Below, in pieces: positions 1 through 5,805 of a stretch of 6,347 nucleotides of DNA. Numbering within the stretch: position 1 is the stretch's first letter; every line of letters starts with the position of its first letter. The notes under the pieces were generated by a model. The model had not been told where the DNA came from. It was given only the letters and a program-made list of their open reading frames with translations, and made no database searches. This stretch comes from an uncultured Oscillospiraceae bacterium (GTDB taxonomy: Bacteria; Bacillota_A; Clostridia; Oscillospirales; Oscillospiraceae), in NCBI GenBank assembly GCA_900770015.1, contig CAAGIU010000454.1, positions 1 to 6,347 of the forward strand. Direction: 5' to 3'. The translations under genes were made by a program, and so were the position numbers.

Positions 1-150
1 CTCCCAAAGGGAGAGCCAAGGTCGCTTCGCTCCATACCACGTCCAACAAAATACCATTCATCGGAACACGCAGTCGACCAACGTGGCGGGAGGCTGATAG
101 CCTCCCCTACAGTGGCCTTCCCAAAAATCTGCCCGCCAAATTACAATTTG
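1..150. repeat. Palindromic interspersed repeat, copy 1 (left end outside window)
   Basis: Positions 85-149 align without gaps to 4321-4385 (copy 3) with 59 of 65 bases identical, so this is a second copy of the same right-hand arm. The arm contains an inner palindrome around 88-107 (GGGAGG...CCTCCC), the CCCCTAC end at 104-110, and a palindrome at 137-150 (CAAATT-AC-AATTTG). The interior shares blocks with copy 2, notably the run CATTCATCGGAACACGCA (56-73 here, 2788-2805 there) and CACGTCC. A small hairpin CTCCC-AAA-GGGAG at 1-13 opens the window and resembles another repeat module, cut off by the edge. No coding capacity is evident. The repeat ends about 60 bp before the acyltransferase start. 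Confidence 0.75.
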
Positions 151-212
151 CCGAGCTAACCGAAAACACAAAAAATCCTTAATCGGGCAAACCGTTCACG
201 GAGGTTATTTCT

Positions 213-1058
213 ATGCTGATTCCCTGTATTCTGGTGCTGTCTGTACTGATTTCCTTGGGCATCTGCTATTTTGCCGGGTGCTTTGGGGCGCTGAGCTGGC
301 TGTGGGTGCTGCCGGTGAGCTTTCTGGGGTCGTTTCTGGTGCTGGTGGGGCTGGCGTTTTTGTTCGTCGTCATCATGTGTCAGCGGGTGGACACCTCTGT
401 CCCCCAGGAGCACGACGACCCCTTCTACCGGAAAATGGTCTACCGCTGCTGCGAGGCCATCGTGTGGATCCTGCGGATGAAGGTGCACACCACCGGCATG
501 GAAAAGGTGCCCACGGACAGCCGCTTCCTGCTGGTGTGCAACCACCTGTCCCTGCTGGACCCGGTGGTGATCTACTACTGCTTCCAGCGCAGCCAGCTGG
601 CCTTTGTCTCCAAGAAGGAAAACAACGGCATGTTCCTGGTGGGCAAGGCCATGCATAAGCTGATGGCCCAGCTCATCAACCGGGAAAACGACCGGGAGGC
701 CCTGAAGACCATCCTCAAATGCGTCCAGCTGCTCAAGGAGGACGAGGTGTCCATCGCCGTGTTCCCCGAGGGCTACACCAGCCGGGATCACCATCTGCAG
801 AAGCTGCGCAGCGGCTCCCTGAAAATCGCCACCAAGGCCAAGGTGCCCATCGCCGTGTGCACCCTGCAGGGCACCGAGCAGGTAAAGGTCAGAATGAAGC
901 GCCTGCGCAGCACGCCGATCCAGCTGCATCTCGTCGACGTCATCACCCCCGAGCAGCAGCAGGGCCGCACCGCCGTGGATCTGGGCGAGCAGATTTACCA
1001 AATGATGGCCCGGGATTTAGGCCCGGATTATGCACCTTTGGAGGCAGAAAATCCTTGA
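213..1058 (+). CDS. plsC: 1-acyl-sn-glycerol-3-phosphate acyltransferase (PlsC/LPLAT family)
   Basis: Predicted membrane enzyme of 281 residues that transfers an acyl chain to the sn-2 position of lysophosphatidic acid, giving phosphatidic acid for phospholipid synthesis. The first 57 residues are almost entirely hydrophobic and should form two membrane segments (about 1-25 and 27-55). The catalytic block I is NHLSLLD (N110, H111, D116), the HX4D signature of glycerolipid acyltransferases. Block II is around NREND (R157), block III is FPEGYTSR (from F184, with E186 and G187), and block IV is VPIAV (from V211). The start fits GGAGG at 200-204, 8 nt before the ATG. The stop codon overlaps the -35 box of the downstream glycyl-tRNA synthetase promoter and no terminator lies between them, so readthrough is likely. 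Family membership is clear; the exact acyl acceptor is inferred, since related LPLAT proteins use other lysolipids. Confidence 0.88.
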   Translation: MLIPCILVLSVLISLGICYFAGCFGALSWLWVLPVSFLGSFLVLVGLAFLFVVIMCQRVDTSVPQEHDDPFYRKMVYRCCEAIVWILRMKVHTTGMEKVPTDSRFLLVCNHLSLLDPVVIYYCFQRSQLAFVSKKENNGMFLVGKAMHKLMAQLINRENDREALKTILKCVQLLKEDEVSIAVFPEGYTSRDHHLQKLRSGSLKIATKAKVPIAVCTLQGTEQVKVRMKRLRSTPIQLHLVDVITPEQQQGRTAVDLGEQIYQMMARDLGPDYAPLEAENP

Positions 1059-1083
1059 TTTGGGGTAAAATGTAACGTATAAT
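1055..1083 (+). promoter_or_regulatory. Sigma-A-type promoter of the glycyl-tRNA synthetase gene
   Basis: TTGATT (1055-1060) is followed after exactly 17 bp by a perfect TATAAT (1078-1083). This predicts a transcript start near 1090 and a leader of about 58 nt. The -35 box overlaps the plsC stop codon (1056-1058). The leader holds only a small hairpin (GG/CTTCC at 1103-1110 pairing with GGAAG/CC at 1114-1120) and is too short for a T-box. Confidence 0.8.
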
Positions 1084-1135
1084 GGTGCAATGCAGGAAAA
1101 TTGGTCTTCCGCGGGAAGCCATATCAAAAATCTCT

Positions 1136-1140
1136 GGAGG
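1136..1140 (+). promoter_or_regulatory. Ribosome binding site that sets the glycyl-tRNA synthetase start
   Basis: GGAGG lies 7 nt upstream of the ATG at 1148. An in-frame ATG at 1082 would add 22 residues, but it sits inside the -10 box of the promoter and upstream of the predicted transcript start. The site therefore decides for 1148. Confidence 0.85.
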
Positions 1141-1147
1141 ATGCATA

Positions 1148-2575
1148 ATGAAAAACAGCGAGAAAACACTGGATATGATCGTGAACCTCTGCAAGAACCG
1201 CGGCTATGTCTATGCCGGCTCCGAAATCTACGGCGGCCTGGCCAACGCCTGGGACTACGGCCCCCTGGGCGTGGAATTCAAGAACAACGTCAAGAAGGCA
1301 TGGCTGAAGAAGTTCGTGCAGGAGTCTGAGTATAACGTGGGTCTGGATGCCGCCATCCTGATGAACCCCACCACCTGGGTCACCACCGGCCATGTGGGCA
1401 ACTTCTCTGACCCCCTGGTTGACTGCAAGGGCTGCGGCTCCCGGCACAGAGCGGACAAGCTCATCGAAGCCTCCGCGTCCGGCAAGGGCGTGAACGTGGA
1501 CGCCATGAGCTTCGAGGAAATGGACGCCTTTGTGGCGGAGCATGAGGATGTGGTCTGCCCCAACTGCGGCAAGCACCACTTCACCCCCATCCGCAAGTTC
1601 AACCTGATGTTCAAGACCCAGATCGGCGTCACCGAGGACTCCTCCTCCACCGTCTACCTGCGTCCCGAGACCGCCCAGGGCATCTTCGTCAACTTCGCCA
1701 ACATCCAGCGCACCACCCGGCGCAAGCTGCCCTTCGGCGTCTGCCAGGTGGGCAAGGCCTTCCGCAACGAGATCACCCCGGGCAACTTTATCTTCCGCAT
1801 CCGGGAGTTCGAGCAGATGGAGTGCGAGTTCTTCTGCCAGCCCGGCACCGACCTGGAGTGGTTTGCCTACTGGAAGGACTTCTGCAAAAACTGGCTGATT
1901 TCCCTGGGCATCAAGGAAGATAGCCTGCGTCTGCGGGACCACGAGCCTGCCGAGCTGGCCTTCTACTCCCGTGCCACCACCGACATCGAGTACCAGTTCC
2001 CCTTCGGCTCCGGCTGGGGCGAGCTGTGGGGCATCGCCGACCGCACCAACTATGACCTGGGCCGCCATCAGGAGGCCTCCGGCAAGTCTCTTGAGTACTA
2101 TGATCAGGAGAAGAACGAGCACTATATCCCCTACGTCATCGAGCCCTCCCTGGGCTGTGACCGTGTGGCGCTGGCCTTCCTGTGCGAGGCCTATGACGAG
2201 GAGGTTGTGGGCCAGGATAAGAAGGGCAACCCCGACATCCGCACCGTGCTGCACCTGCATCCGGCGCTGGCCCCCTTCAAAGCCGCGGTGCTGCCGCTTT
2301 CCAAGAAGCTCAGCCCCAAGGCCGAGGAGATCTACCGGGAGCTGCGCAAAGACTTCATGGTGGACTTCGACGACGCCGGCTCCATCGGCAAGCGCTACCG
2401 CCGGGAGGACGAGATCGGCACCCCCCTGTGCATCACCGTGGACTTCCAGACCGTGGGCGACGAGAACACCCCCGCCGACGACTGCGTCACCGTCCGCGAC
2501 CGCGACACCATGGAGCAGGTCCGTATCCCCATCAGCGAGCTGAAGGACTACATCGCCAAGAAGTGCGATTTCTGA
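1148..2575 (+). CDS. glyS: Glycine--tRNA ligase, single-chain class II (alpha2 type)
   Basis: Cytoplasmic enzyme of 475 residues that charges tRNA-Gly with glycine using ATP. It is the homodimeric type related to archaeal and eukaryotic GlyRS, not the two-gene glyQ/glyS alpha2-beta2 type. The N-terminal part has the typical [14 protein letters not shown] stretch. An insertion follows with two Cys pairs (C93/C96 and C137/C140, each CXXC) that probably bind zinc. Class II motif 2 is seen at about 205-229 (FRNEITPG..., with [10 protein letters not shown]), and motif 3 at EPSLGCDR (about 332-339). The C-terminal anticodon-binding domain (about 369-475) includes [16 protein letters not shown] (from about 411). 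The length matches the family (roughly 460 residues), with no sign of truncation. It has its own promoter and a strong terminator, so it can be expressed as a single-gene unit, perhaps with readthrough from plsC. No T-box precedes it. Some databases use the symbol glyQS. Confidence 0.96.
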   Translation: MKNSEKTLDMIVNLCKNRGYVYAGSEIYGGLANAWDYGPLGVEFKNNVKKAWLKKFVQESEYNVGLDAAILMNPTTWVTTGHVGNFSDPLVDCKGCGSRHRADKLIEASASGKGVNVDAMSFEEMDAFVAEHEDVVCPNCGKHHFTPIRKFNLMFKTQIGVTEDSSSTVYLRPETAQGIFVNFANIQRTTRRKLPFGVCQVGKAFRNEITPGNFIFRIREFEQMECEFFCQPGTDLEWFAYWKDFCKNWLISLGIKEDSLRLRDHEPAELAFYSRATTDIEYQFPFGSGWGELWGIADRTNYDLGRHQEASGKSLEYYDQEKNEHYIPYVIEPSLGCDRVALAFLCEAYDEEVVGQDKKGNPDIRTVLHLHPALAPFKAAVLPLSKKLSPKAEEIYRELRKDFMVDFDDAGSIGKRYRREDEIGTPLCITVDFQTVGDENTPADDCVTVRDRDTMEQVRIPISELKDYIAKKCDF

Positions 2576-2584
2576 TTTTGCCAT

Positions 2585-2624
2585 AAAAAAGACCTGCCGT
2601 GGACTTCACGGCAGGTCTCTTTTT
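2585..2624 (+). terminator. Rho-independent terminator after the glycyl-tRNA synthetase gene
   Basis: A perfect 12-bp stem, AGACCTGCCGTG (2590-2601) with CACGGCAGGTCT (2607-2618), closes a 5-nt loop. It is followed by C and five T residues (2620-2624). It begins 14 nt after the stop codon. An A-tract (2585-2590) precedes the stem, so the hairpin could also stop transcripts arriving on the minus strand from the convergent PLP-enzyme gene. Confidence 0.92.
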
Positions 2625-2636
2625 GCGTTGAAGCAG

Positions 2637-2710
2637 AAGTTGCGTAAAAATCGGAAGTGAAAACACGCAAAAGTTGCGTGTTTTGTTTTTCAAAAATACG
2701 CAACTTTTGC
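2637..2710. repeat. Cluster of overlapping inverted repeats (TTGCGT/ACGCAA), possible second terminator
   Basis: Four arms carrying TTGCGT or ACGCAA lie within 74 bp and can pair in alternative ways. Hairpin A is an 11-bp perfect stem, AAAACACGCAA (2660-2670) with TTGCGTGTTTT (2674-2684), with a 3-nt loop and a T-rich tail to 2690. This is terminator-like on the plus strand. Hairpin B uses 2667-2684 with 2693-2710, an 18-bp stem with one G-T wobble. Its 13-bp core is GCAAAAGTTGCGT with ACGCAACTTTTGC. An outer pair, AAGTTGCGTA (2637-2646) with TACGCAACTT (2697-2706), can enclose hairpin A. A and B share bases and exclude each other. The block sits between two convergent genes, so a role in ending transcription from either side is plausible. 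I see no ORF in it. Confidence 0.7.
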
Positions 2711-2719
2711 CCGGCCACG

Positions 2720-2842
2720 GTAGGGGCAGATCGTATCCTCCCGCGCTAACAGTGCCCTTGGCTCCACAACACGTCCGGCGTGGTTTCATTCATCGGAACA
2801 CGCAAAATCCATCAGGTGGCGGGCATCTGTAGCCTCCCCTAC
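2720..2842. repeat. Palindromic interspersed repeat, copy 2 (short form)
   Basis: The segment starts with GTAGGGG (2720-2726) and ends with CCCCTAC (2836-2842), a perfect 7-bp inverted end. Inside these, CCTCCCGC (2737-2744) and GGCGGG (2818-2823) continue the inverted pattern. The interior shares CATTCATCGGAACACGCA and CACGTCC with copy 1. Unlike copies 1 and 3, it lacks the outer arm ending in AAATTNTAATTT-like sequence, so it is either a truncated or a core-only form. It ends 16 bp beyond the stop codon of the minus-strand PLP-enzyme gene. Confidence 0.7.
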
Positions 2843-2858
2843 AGGAGCTGTACGATAA

Positions 2859-4055
2859 TTATGCGTGGAAGACGTACTTGTCCAGCCGTTCGAAGGCTTC
2901 TTTGACCCGGGACAGGGGCAGGGCCAGGTTGATGCGGACGTGGCAGGGGCCATGGAACATCCTTCCGTCCTGGAAGGCCACGCCCACTGCCCAGGCGGCC
3001 TGCTCCACATCGTCGATGGTCCTGCCGTGGGCCTTACACCACTCGGTGCAGTCGGCAAACAGCATGTAGGTGCCCTGGGGGCGGCAGACCTTCACACCCT
3101 CAAAATGCTCCCGGATGTAATTGCAGGCAAAGTCCACGTTTTCGGTGAGCACCTGCCGCAGCTCCTCCAGCCATTCGTATCCCTCGTCCTGATAGGCGCC
3201 GATGAGGGCGTACATGGACAGCACATTCTGGGAATTGTAGTGGCTGAGGGATGCCTCCTTCGCCACCCGGTCCCGGAGCCAGGGGTTGTAGATGATGCTG
3301 TAGCTGCCCACCAGGCCCGCCAGATTGAAGGTCTTGCTGGGGGCGTACATGGCCACGGTGCGCTGCTTGGCGTCCTCGCTGACGGACTGGGTGGGGATGT
3401 GCTTATGGCCCGTGAGAATCAGGTCGGACCAGATTTCGTCGGAGATCACATAGACATTGTGCTTTTTGTAGAGCGCCATGGCCCGCTCCAGCTCCCAGCG
3501 CTCCCAGACCCGGCCGCAGGGGTTGTGGGGCGAGCAGAGGATGGCGGCGTGGATGTTGTTTTCCACGATTTTCTTTTCCATGTCGTCAAAATCCATGCGC
3601 CAGATGCCGTCTGCATCGATGGTCAGGGGAGAATGGATTATTTTGTAGCCGTTGTCGCCCAGGGCGTGGGTGAAGCCGATGTAGGTGGGGGAGTGGACCA
3701 GCACCTTGTCGCCCCGGGAGCACAGGACATTCAGCGCACTGACCACGCCGCCCAGAACGCCGTTGGCATAGCCGATGTCTTCCCGGGTCAGCTCCATGCC
3801 GTTGCGCTGCCGCTGCCAGCGGATGATGGCATCATAGTATTCCTGCCGGGGGGCAAAATAGCCGTAGGCAGGGTGCTGCACCCGCCGGGTGATGAATTCC
3901 GGAACGGTGGGGACGGTGGGAAAATTCATGTCCGCCACCCACATGGGGATCACGTCAAAGCCCTCTTTTCTGCCGCCCTCGGGAACGGGAGCCGCATCCA
4001 CGGCGATGGCATCCATGCCCCGGCGGTCCATGACGGTGGTAAAATCGTATTTCAT
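2859..4055 (-). CDS. PLP-dependent MalY/PatB-family C-S lyase or aminotransferase
   Basis: Predicted cytoplasmic fold-type I PLP enzyme of 398 residues. Visible family residues are Y125 in HSPTY (cofactor stacking region), N178 in SPHNPCGRVW, D206 in VISDEIWSDL, the Schiff-base lysine K241 in APSKTFNLAGL, and R374 in HVRINLALP, which binds the substrate carboxylate. The opening (MKYDFTTVMDRRGMDA, then MWVADMNFPT at 38-47) and the SKTFNLAGL motif point to the MalY/PatB group. Its members cleave cystathionine or cysteine to a thiol or sulfide, pyruvate and ammonia. Some also act as aminotransferases or regulators, so the substrate cannot be fixed from sequence. Length is normal (about 390-400). 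The start is supported by AGGAGG (4063-4068) 7 nt upstream and by a promoter just beyond. The gene is monocistronic and converges on the glycyl-tRNA synthetase gene. Confidence 0.9.
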   Translation of the reverse strand: MKYDFTTVMDRRGMDAIAVDAAPVPEGGRKEGFDVIPMWVADMNFPTVPTVPEFITRRVQHPAYGYFAPRQEYYDAIIRWQRQRNGMELTREDIGYANGVLGGVVSALNVLCSRGDKVLVHSPTYIGFTHALGDNGYKIIHSPLTIDADGIWRMDFDDMEKKIVENNIHAAILCSPHNPCGRVWERWELERAMALYKKHNVYVISDEIWSDLILTGHKHIPTQSVSEDAKQRTVAMYAPSKTFNLAGLVGSYSIIYNPWLRDRVAKEASLSHYNSQNVLSMYALIGAYQDEGYEWLEELRQVLTENVDFACNYIREHFEGVKVCRPQGTYMLFADCTEWCKAHGRTIDDVEQAAWAVGVAFQDGRMFHGPCHVRINLALPLSRVKEAFERLDKYVFHA

Positions 4056-4088
4056 TGCACTGCCTCCTGTTTTCTGTTTCTATACTGA

Positions 4089-4117
4089 ATTATAGGGGCT
4101 TCCGGAGGAAAAAGCAA
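4089..4117 (-). promoter_or_regulatory. Sigma-A-type promoter of the PLP-enzyme gene
   Basis: On the minus strand a perfect TATAAT (4089-4094) lies 17 bp downstream of TTGCTT (4112-4117). The -35 box is a weak match (TTG conserved) but the spacing is ideal. This predicts a transcript start near 4082 and a leader of about 27 nt containing the AGGAGG ribosome binding site. Confidence 0.65.
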
Positions 4118-4162
4118 GGGCCGCGACAATTGCCCGGCATTGTAGTAGGGTGTAACATCTGA

Positions 4163-4385
4163 AAATTGTAATTTGGCGGGGCAAATTACCACCCAGCCAA
4201 TGTAGGGGAGGATATCATCCTCCCGCGCAGTGTAAGCTCTCAAAAGGCAATCACGTTGGGCGAATTCGTATCTGTGTCCAACATTTTCCCATCCAACCGA
4301 ACACTCGGAAACCGAAACCTGGCGGGAGGCTAATAGCCTCCCCTACAGTGGCCTGAGCAAAAATCTGCCCGCAAAATTATAATTT
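4163..4385. repeat. MITE-like palindromic interspersed repeat, copy 3 (complete)
   Basis: This 223-bp non-coding element has long imperfect inverted ends. The inner part of the left end, TGTAGGGGAGG... (4201-4226), matches the reverse complement of 4321-4347 at 23 of 26 positions. Each half is itself a palindrome (GGGAGGATATCATCCTCCC on the left, GGGAGGCTAATAGCCTCCC on the right). The outer arms run 38 bp further on each side and end symmetrically in AAATTGTAATTT (4163-4174) and AAATTATAATTT (4374-4385). The left arm also holds an 8-bp hairpin, GTAATTTG (4168-4175) with CAAATTAC (4182-4189). The interior (4227-4320) has no convincing ORF. The element fills most of the gap between the divergently transcribed PLP-enzyme and murD genes. 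No transposase is nearby, so any movement would need one acting in trans. No clear target duplication was found. Confidence 0.8.
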
Positions 4386-4406
4386 GGCAAGTCCGATTAG
4401 CATAAT
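4378..4406 (+). promoter_or_regulatory. Possible murD promoter at the repeat edge (weak)
   Basis: CATAAT (4401-4406) is a five-of-six match to a -10 box and would start transcription near 4413, leaving a short leader before the ATG at 4439. At 17-bp spacing the -35 position (4378-4383) reads TATAAT, a poor -35 box that lies inside the end of repeat copy 3. TTGGCA at 4384-4389 is a better -35 box but is only 11 bp away. The TATAAT could alternatively be a -10 box itself, but no good -35 precedes it. Confidence 0.3.
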
Positions 4407-4438
4407 ACCGTTTCCATATGAAAAGAAAGGTTTTAATG

Positions 4439-5800
4439 ATGACTGCTTTTGAATCCTATTTCGCATCCCTTCGGGGGAAAAAGATCGCCGTTCTGGGACT
4501 GGGCGTCAGCAACCGGCCGCTGGTGCGGCTGCTGCTGGAATTCGGCTGCGATGTGACCGGCTGCGACAAAACGCCCCGGGAAAAGCTGGACGACGAGGTG
4601 CTGGCGCTGGAAGAAGCCGGCTACAAGCTCCGCGTGGGCGAAGGATACCTGGACGGGGTGGAGGCCGATGTGCTGTTCCGCACCCCCGGTATGCACCCCG
4701 GCAATCCTGCCATTGAAGGGCTTCGGCAGAAGGGAGCCTGCGTCACCTCCGAGATGGAGGTGTTCTTTGAGGTATGCCCCTGCCACCTGATCGCCGTCAC
4801 CGGTTCCGACGGCAAGACCACCACCACAACGCTGATTTCCGAGATGCTGAAGGCCGCCGGGAAGACCGTCTGGCTGGGGGGCAATATCGGCACGCCTCTG
4901 CTGCCCCTGTGCCGGCAGATGGATCAGGACGATTATGCCGTTGTGGAGCTCAGCTCCTTCCAGCTGATGGATATGACCAGAAGCCCCCAGCGGGCGGTGG
5001 TCACCAATCTGGCCCCCAACCATCTGGACATCCACAGGGATATGGAGGAGTATGTGGAGGCCAAGAAGAATATCTTCCGCTTCCAGGGCGAAGGCGACCT
5101 GCTGGTGCTGAATGCGGACAACGCCATCACCGCTGAATTTCAGGGCAACGGCCAGACCCATTTCTTCTCCCGCCGGGGCAAGACCAACTGCGTCTGGACG
5201 GAAGACGGCGCAATCTACCGCCGGGGCGAGAAGATTCTGAATACCGATGAGATTCTGCTGCCCGGTGTTCACAACGTTGAAAATTACATGGCCGCCATCG
5301 CCGCTGTGGACGGGCTGGTTCCCGACGAGGCCATCCGCCGGGTGGCAAGGAACTTCGGCGGGGTGGAGCACCGGATCGAGCTGGTGCGGGTGAAGGACGG
5401 CGTGAAATTCTACAACGACTCCATTGCCTCCTCCCCCAGCCGTACCATTGCGGGCCTGCGCAGCTTCCGGCAGAAGGTGATTCTGATCGCCGGCGGCTAC
5501 GACAAGCACATCCCCTATGATGCCCTGGGGCCGGAAATCTGCGACCATGTGAGCAAGCTGTTCCTCTGCGGCGCCACCGCCGGTCAGATCCGGGCAGCGG
5601 TGGCCGCTGCCGACAACTACGCCCCCGGCGCGCCGGAGATGATGGACTGCGGCGACTTTGAAAGTGCCGTCCGGGCCGCTGCCGCTGCCGCCAGAAGCGG
5701 AGATATCGTCCTGATGAGCCCCGCCAGTGCCTCCTTTGACCAGTTCAAAAACTTCATGGAGCGGGGCGAATGCTTCAAGAAAATCGTGAAGGAGCTGTGA
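4439..5800 (+). CDS. murD: UDP-N-acetylmuramoyl-L-alanine--D-glutamate ligase (MurD)
   Basis: Cytoplasmic ATP-dependent ligase of 453 residues that adds D-glutamate to UDP-MurNAc-L-Ala in peptidoglycan precursor synthesis. The N-terminal UDP-binding domain has AVLGLGVSNRPL (from about 17). The central ATPase domain has the P-loop TGSDGKTTTTT (from T121), then GNIGTPLL, ELSSFQL (from 170) and NLAPNHLDIH (from 190). The lysine in EAKKNIF (about K209) sits at the position carbamylated in E. coli MurD. GVHNVENYMAA and VEHRIE (from about 309) lead into the C-terminal domain with NDSIASSP (326-333), IAGGYDKH and SPASASFDQF (427-436). All key motifs are intact and the length is typical. I chose the ATG at 4439 because AGAAAGG (4424-4430) lies 8 nt upstream. 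ATGs at 4436 and 4418 are in frame, and the latter would have the ribosome site inside the gene. murD is followed closely by ispD, with no other cell-wall cluster genes in view. Confidence 0.96.
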   Translation: MTAFESYFASLRGKKIAVLGLGVSNRPLVRLLLEFGCDVTGCDKTPREKLDDEVLALEEAGYKLRVGEGYLDGVEADVLFRTPGMHPGNPAIEGLRQKGACVTSEMEVFFEVCPCHLIAVTGSDGKTTTTTLISEMLKAAGKTVWLGGNIGTPLLPLCRQMDQDDYAVVELSSFQLMDMTRSPQRAVVTNLAPNHLDIHRDMEEYVEAKKNIFRFQGEGDLLVLNADNAITAEFQGNGQTHFFSRRGKTNCVWTEDGAIYRRGEKILNTDEILLPGVHNVENYMAAIAAVDGLVPDEAIRRVARNFGGVEHRIELVRVKDGVKFYNDSIASSPSRTIAGLRSFRQKVILIAGGYDKHIPYDALGPEICDHVSKLFLCGATAGQIRAAVAAADNYAPGAPEMMDCGDFESAVRAAAAAARSGDIVLMSPASASFDQFKNFMERGECFKKIVKEL

Positions 5801-5805
5801 GCGGT

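Noticed and set aside
1..150. CRISPR array or tandem repeats in the intergenic gaps
   Set aside because: The repeats are dispersed single units of more than 100 bp with inverted ends, not short direct repeats with regular spacers, and no cas gene is present.
1059..1147. T-box riboswitch upstream of the glycyl-tRNA synthetase gene
   Set aside because: The leader predicted from the promoter is only about 58 nt, with no antiterminator or terminator pair and no T-box consensus.
1971..2543. Plus-strand open frame of 190 codons inside the synthetase gene
   Set aside because: The protein is dominated by S, P, T, R and A, is out of frame with a fully intact enzyme gene, and has no ribosome site. 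It is a shadow frame.
1124..2584. Very long open frame (486 codons) antisense to the glycyl-tRNA synthetase gene
   Set aside because: Its translation is low-complexity, rich in G, V, A, L, D and H, with no recognisable motif. Similar antisense frames run opposite all four complete genes here (for example 156-1001, 4433-5827 on minus, 2865-4088 on plus), as expected from G/C-ending codons.
2786..3058. Separate short minus-strand gene overlapping the 3' end of the PLP-enzyme gene
   Set aside because: It lies in another frame of the intact enzyme and extends through the repeat, and its sequence is proline- and serine-rich without motifs.
4052..4243. Small minus-strand gene of 63 codons upstream of the PLP-enzyme gene
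   Set aside because: It begins inside repeat copy 3, crosses the predicted promoter and ribosome site of the PLP-enzyme gene, and has no family resemblance.
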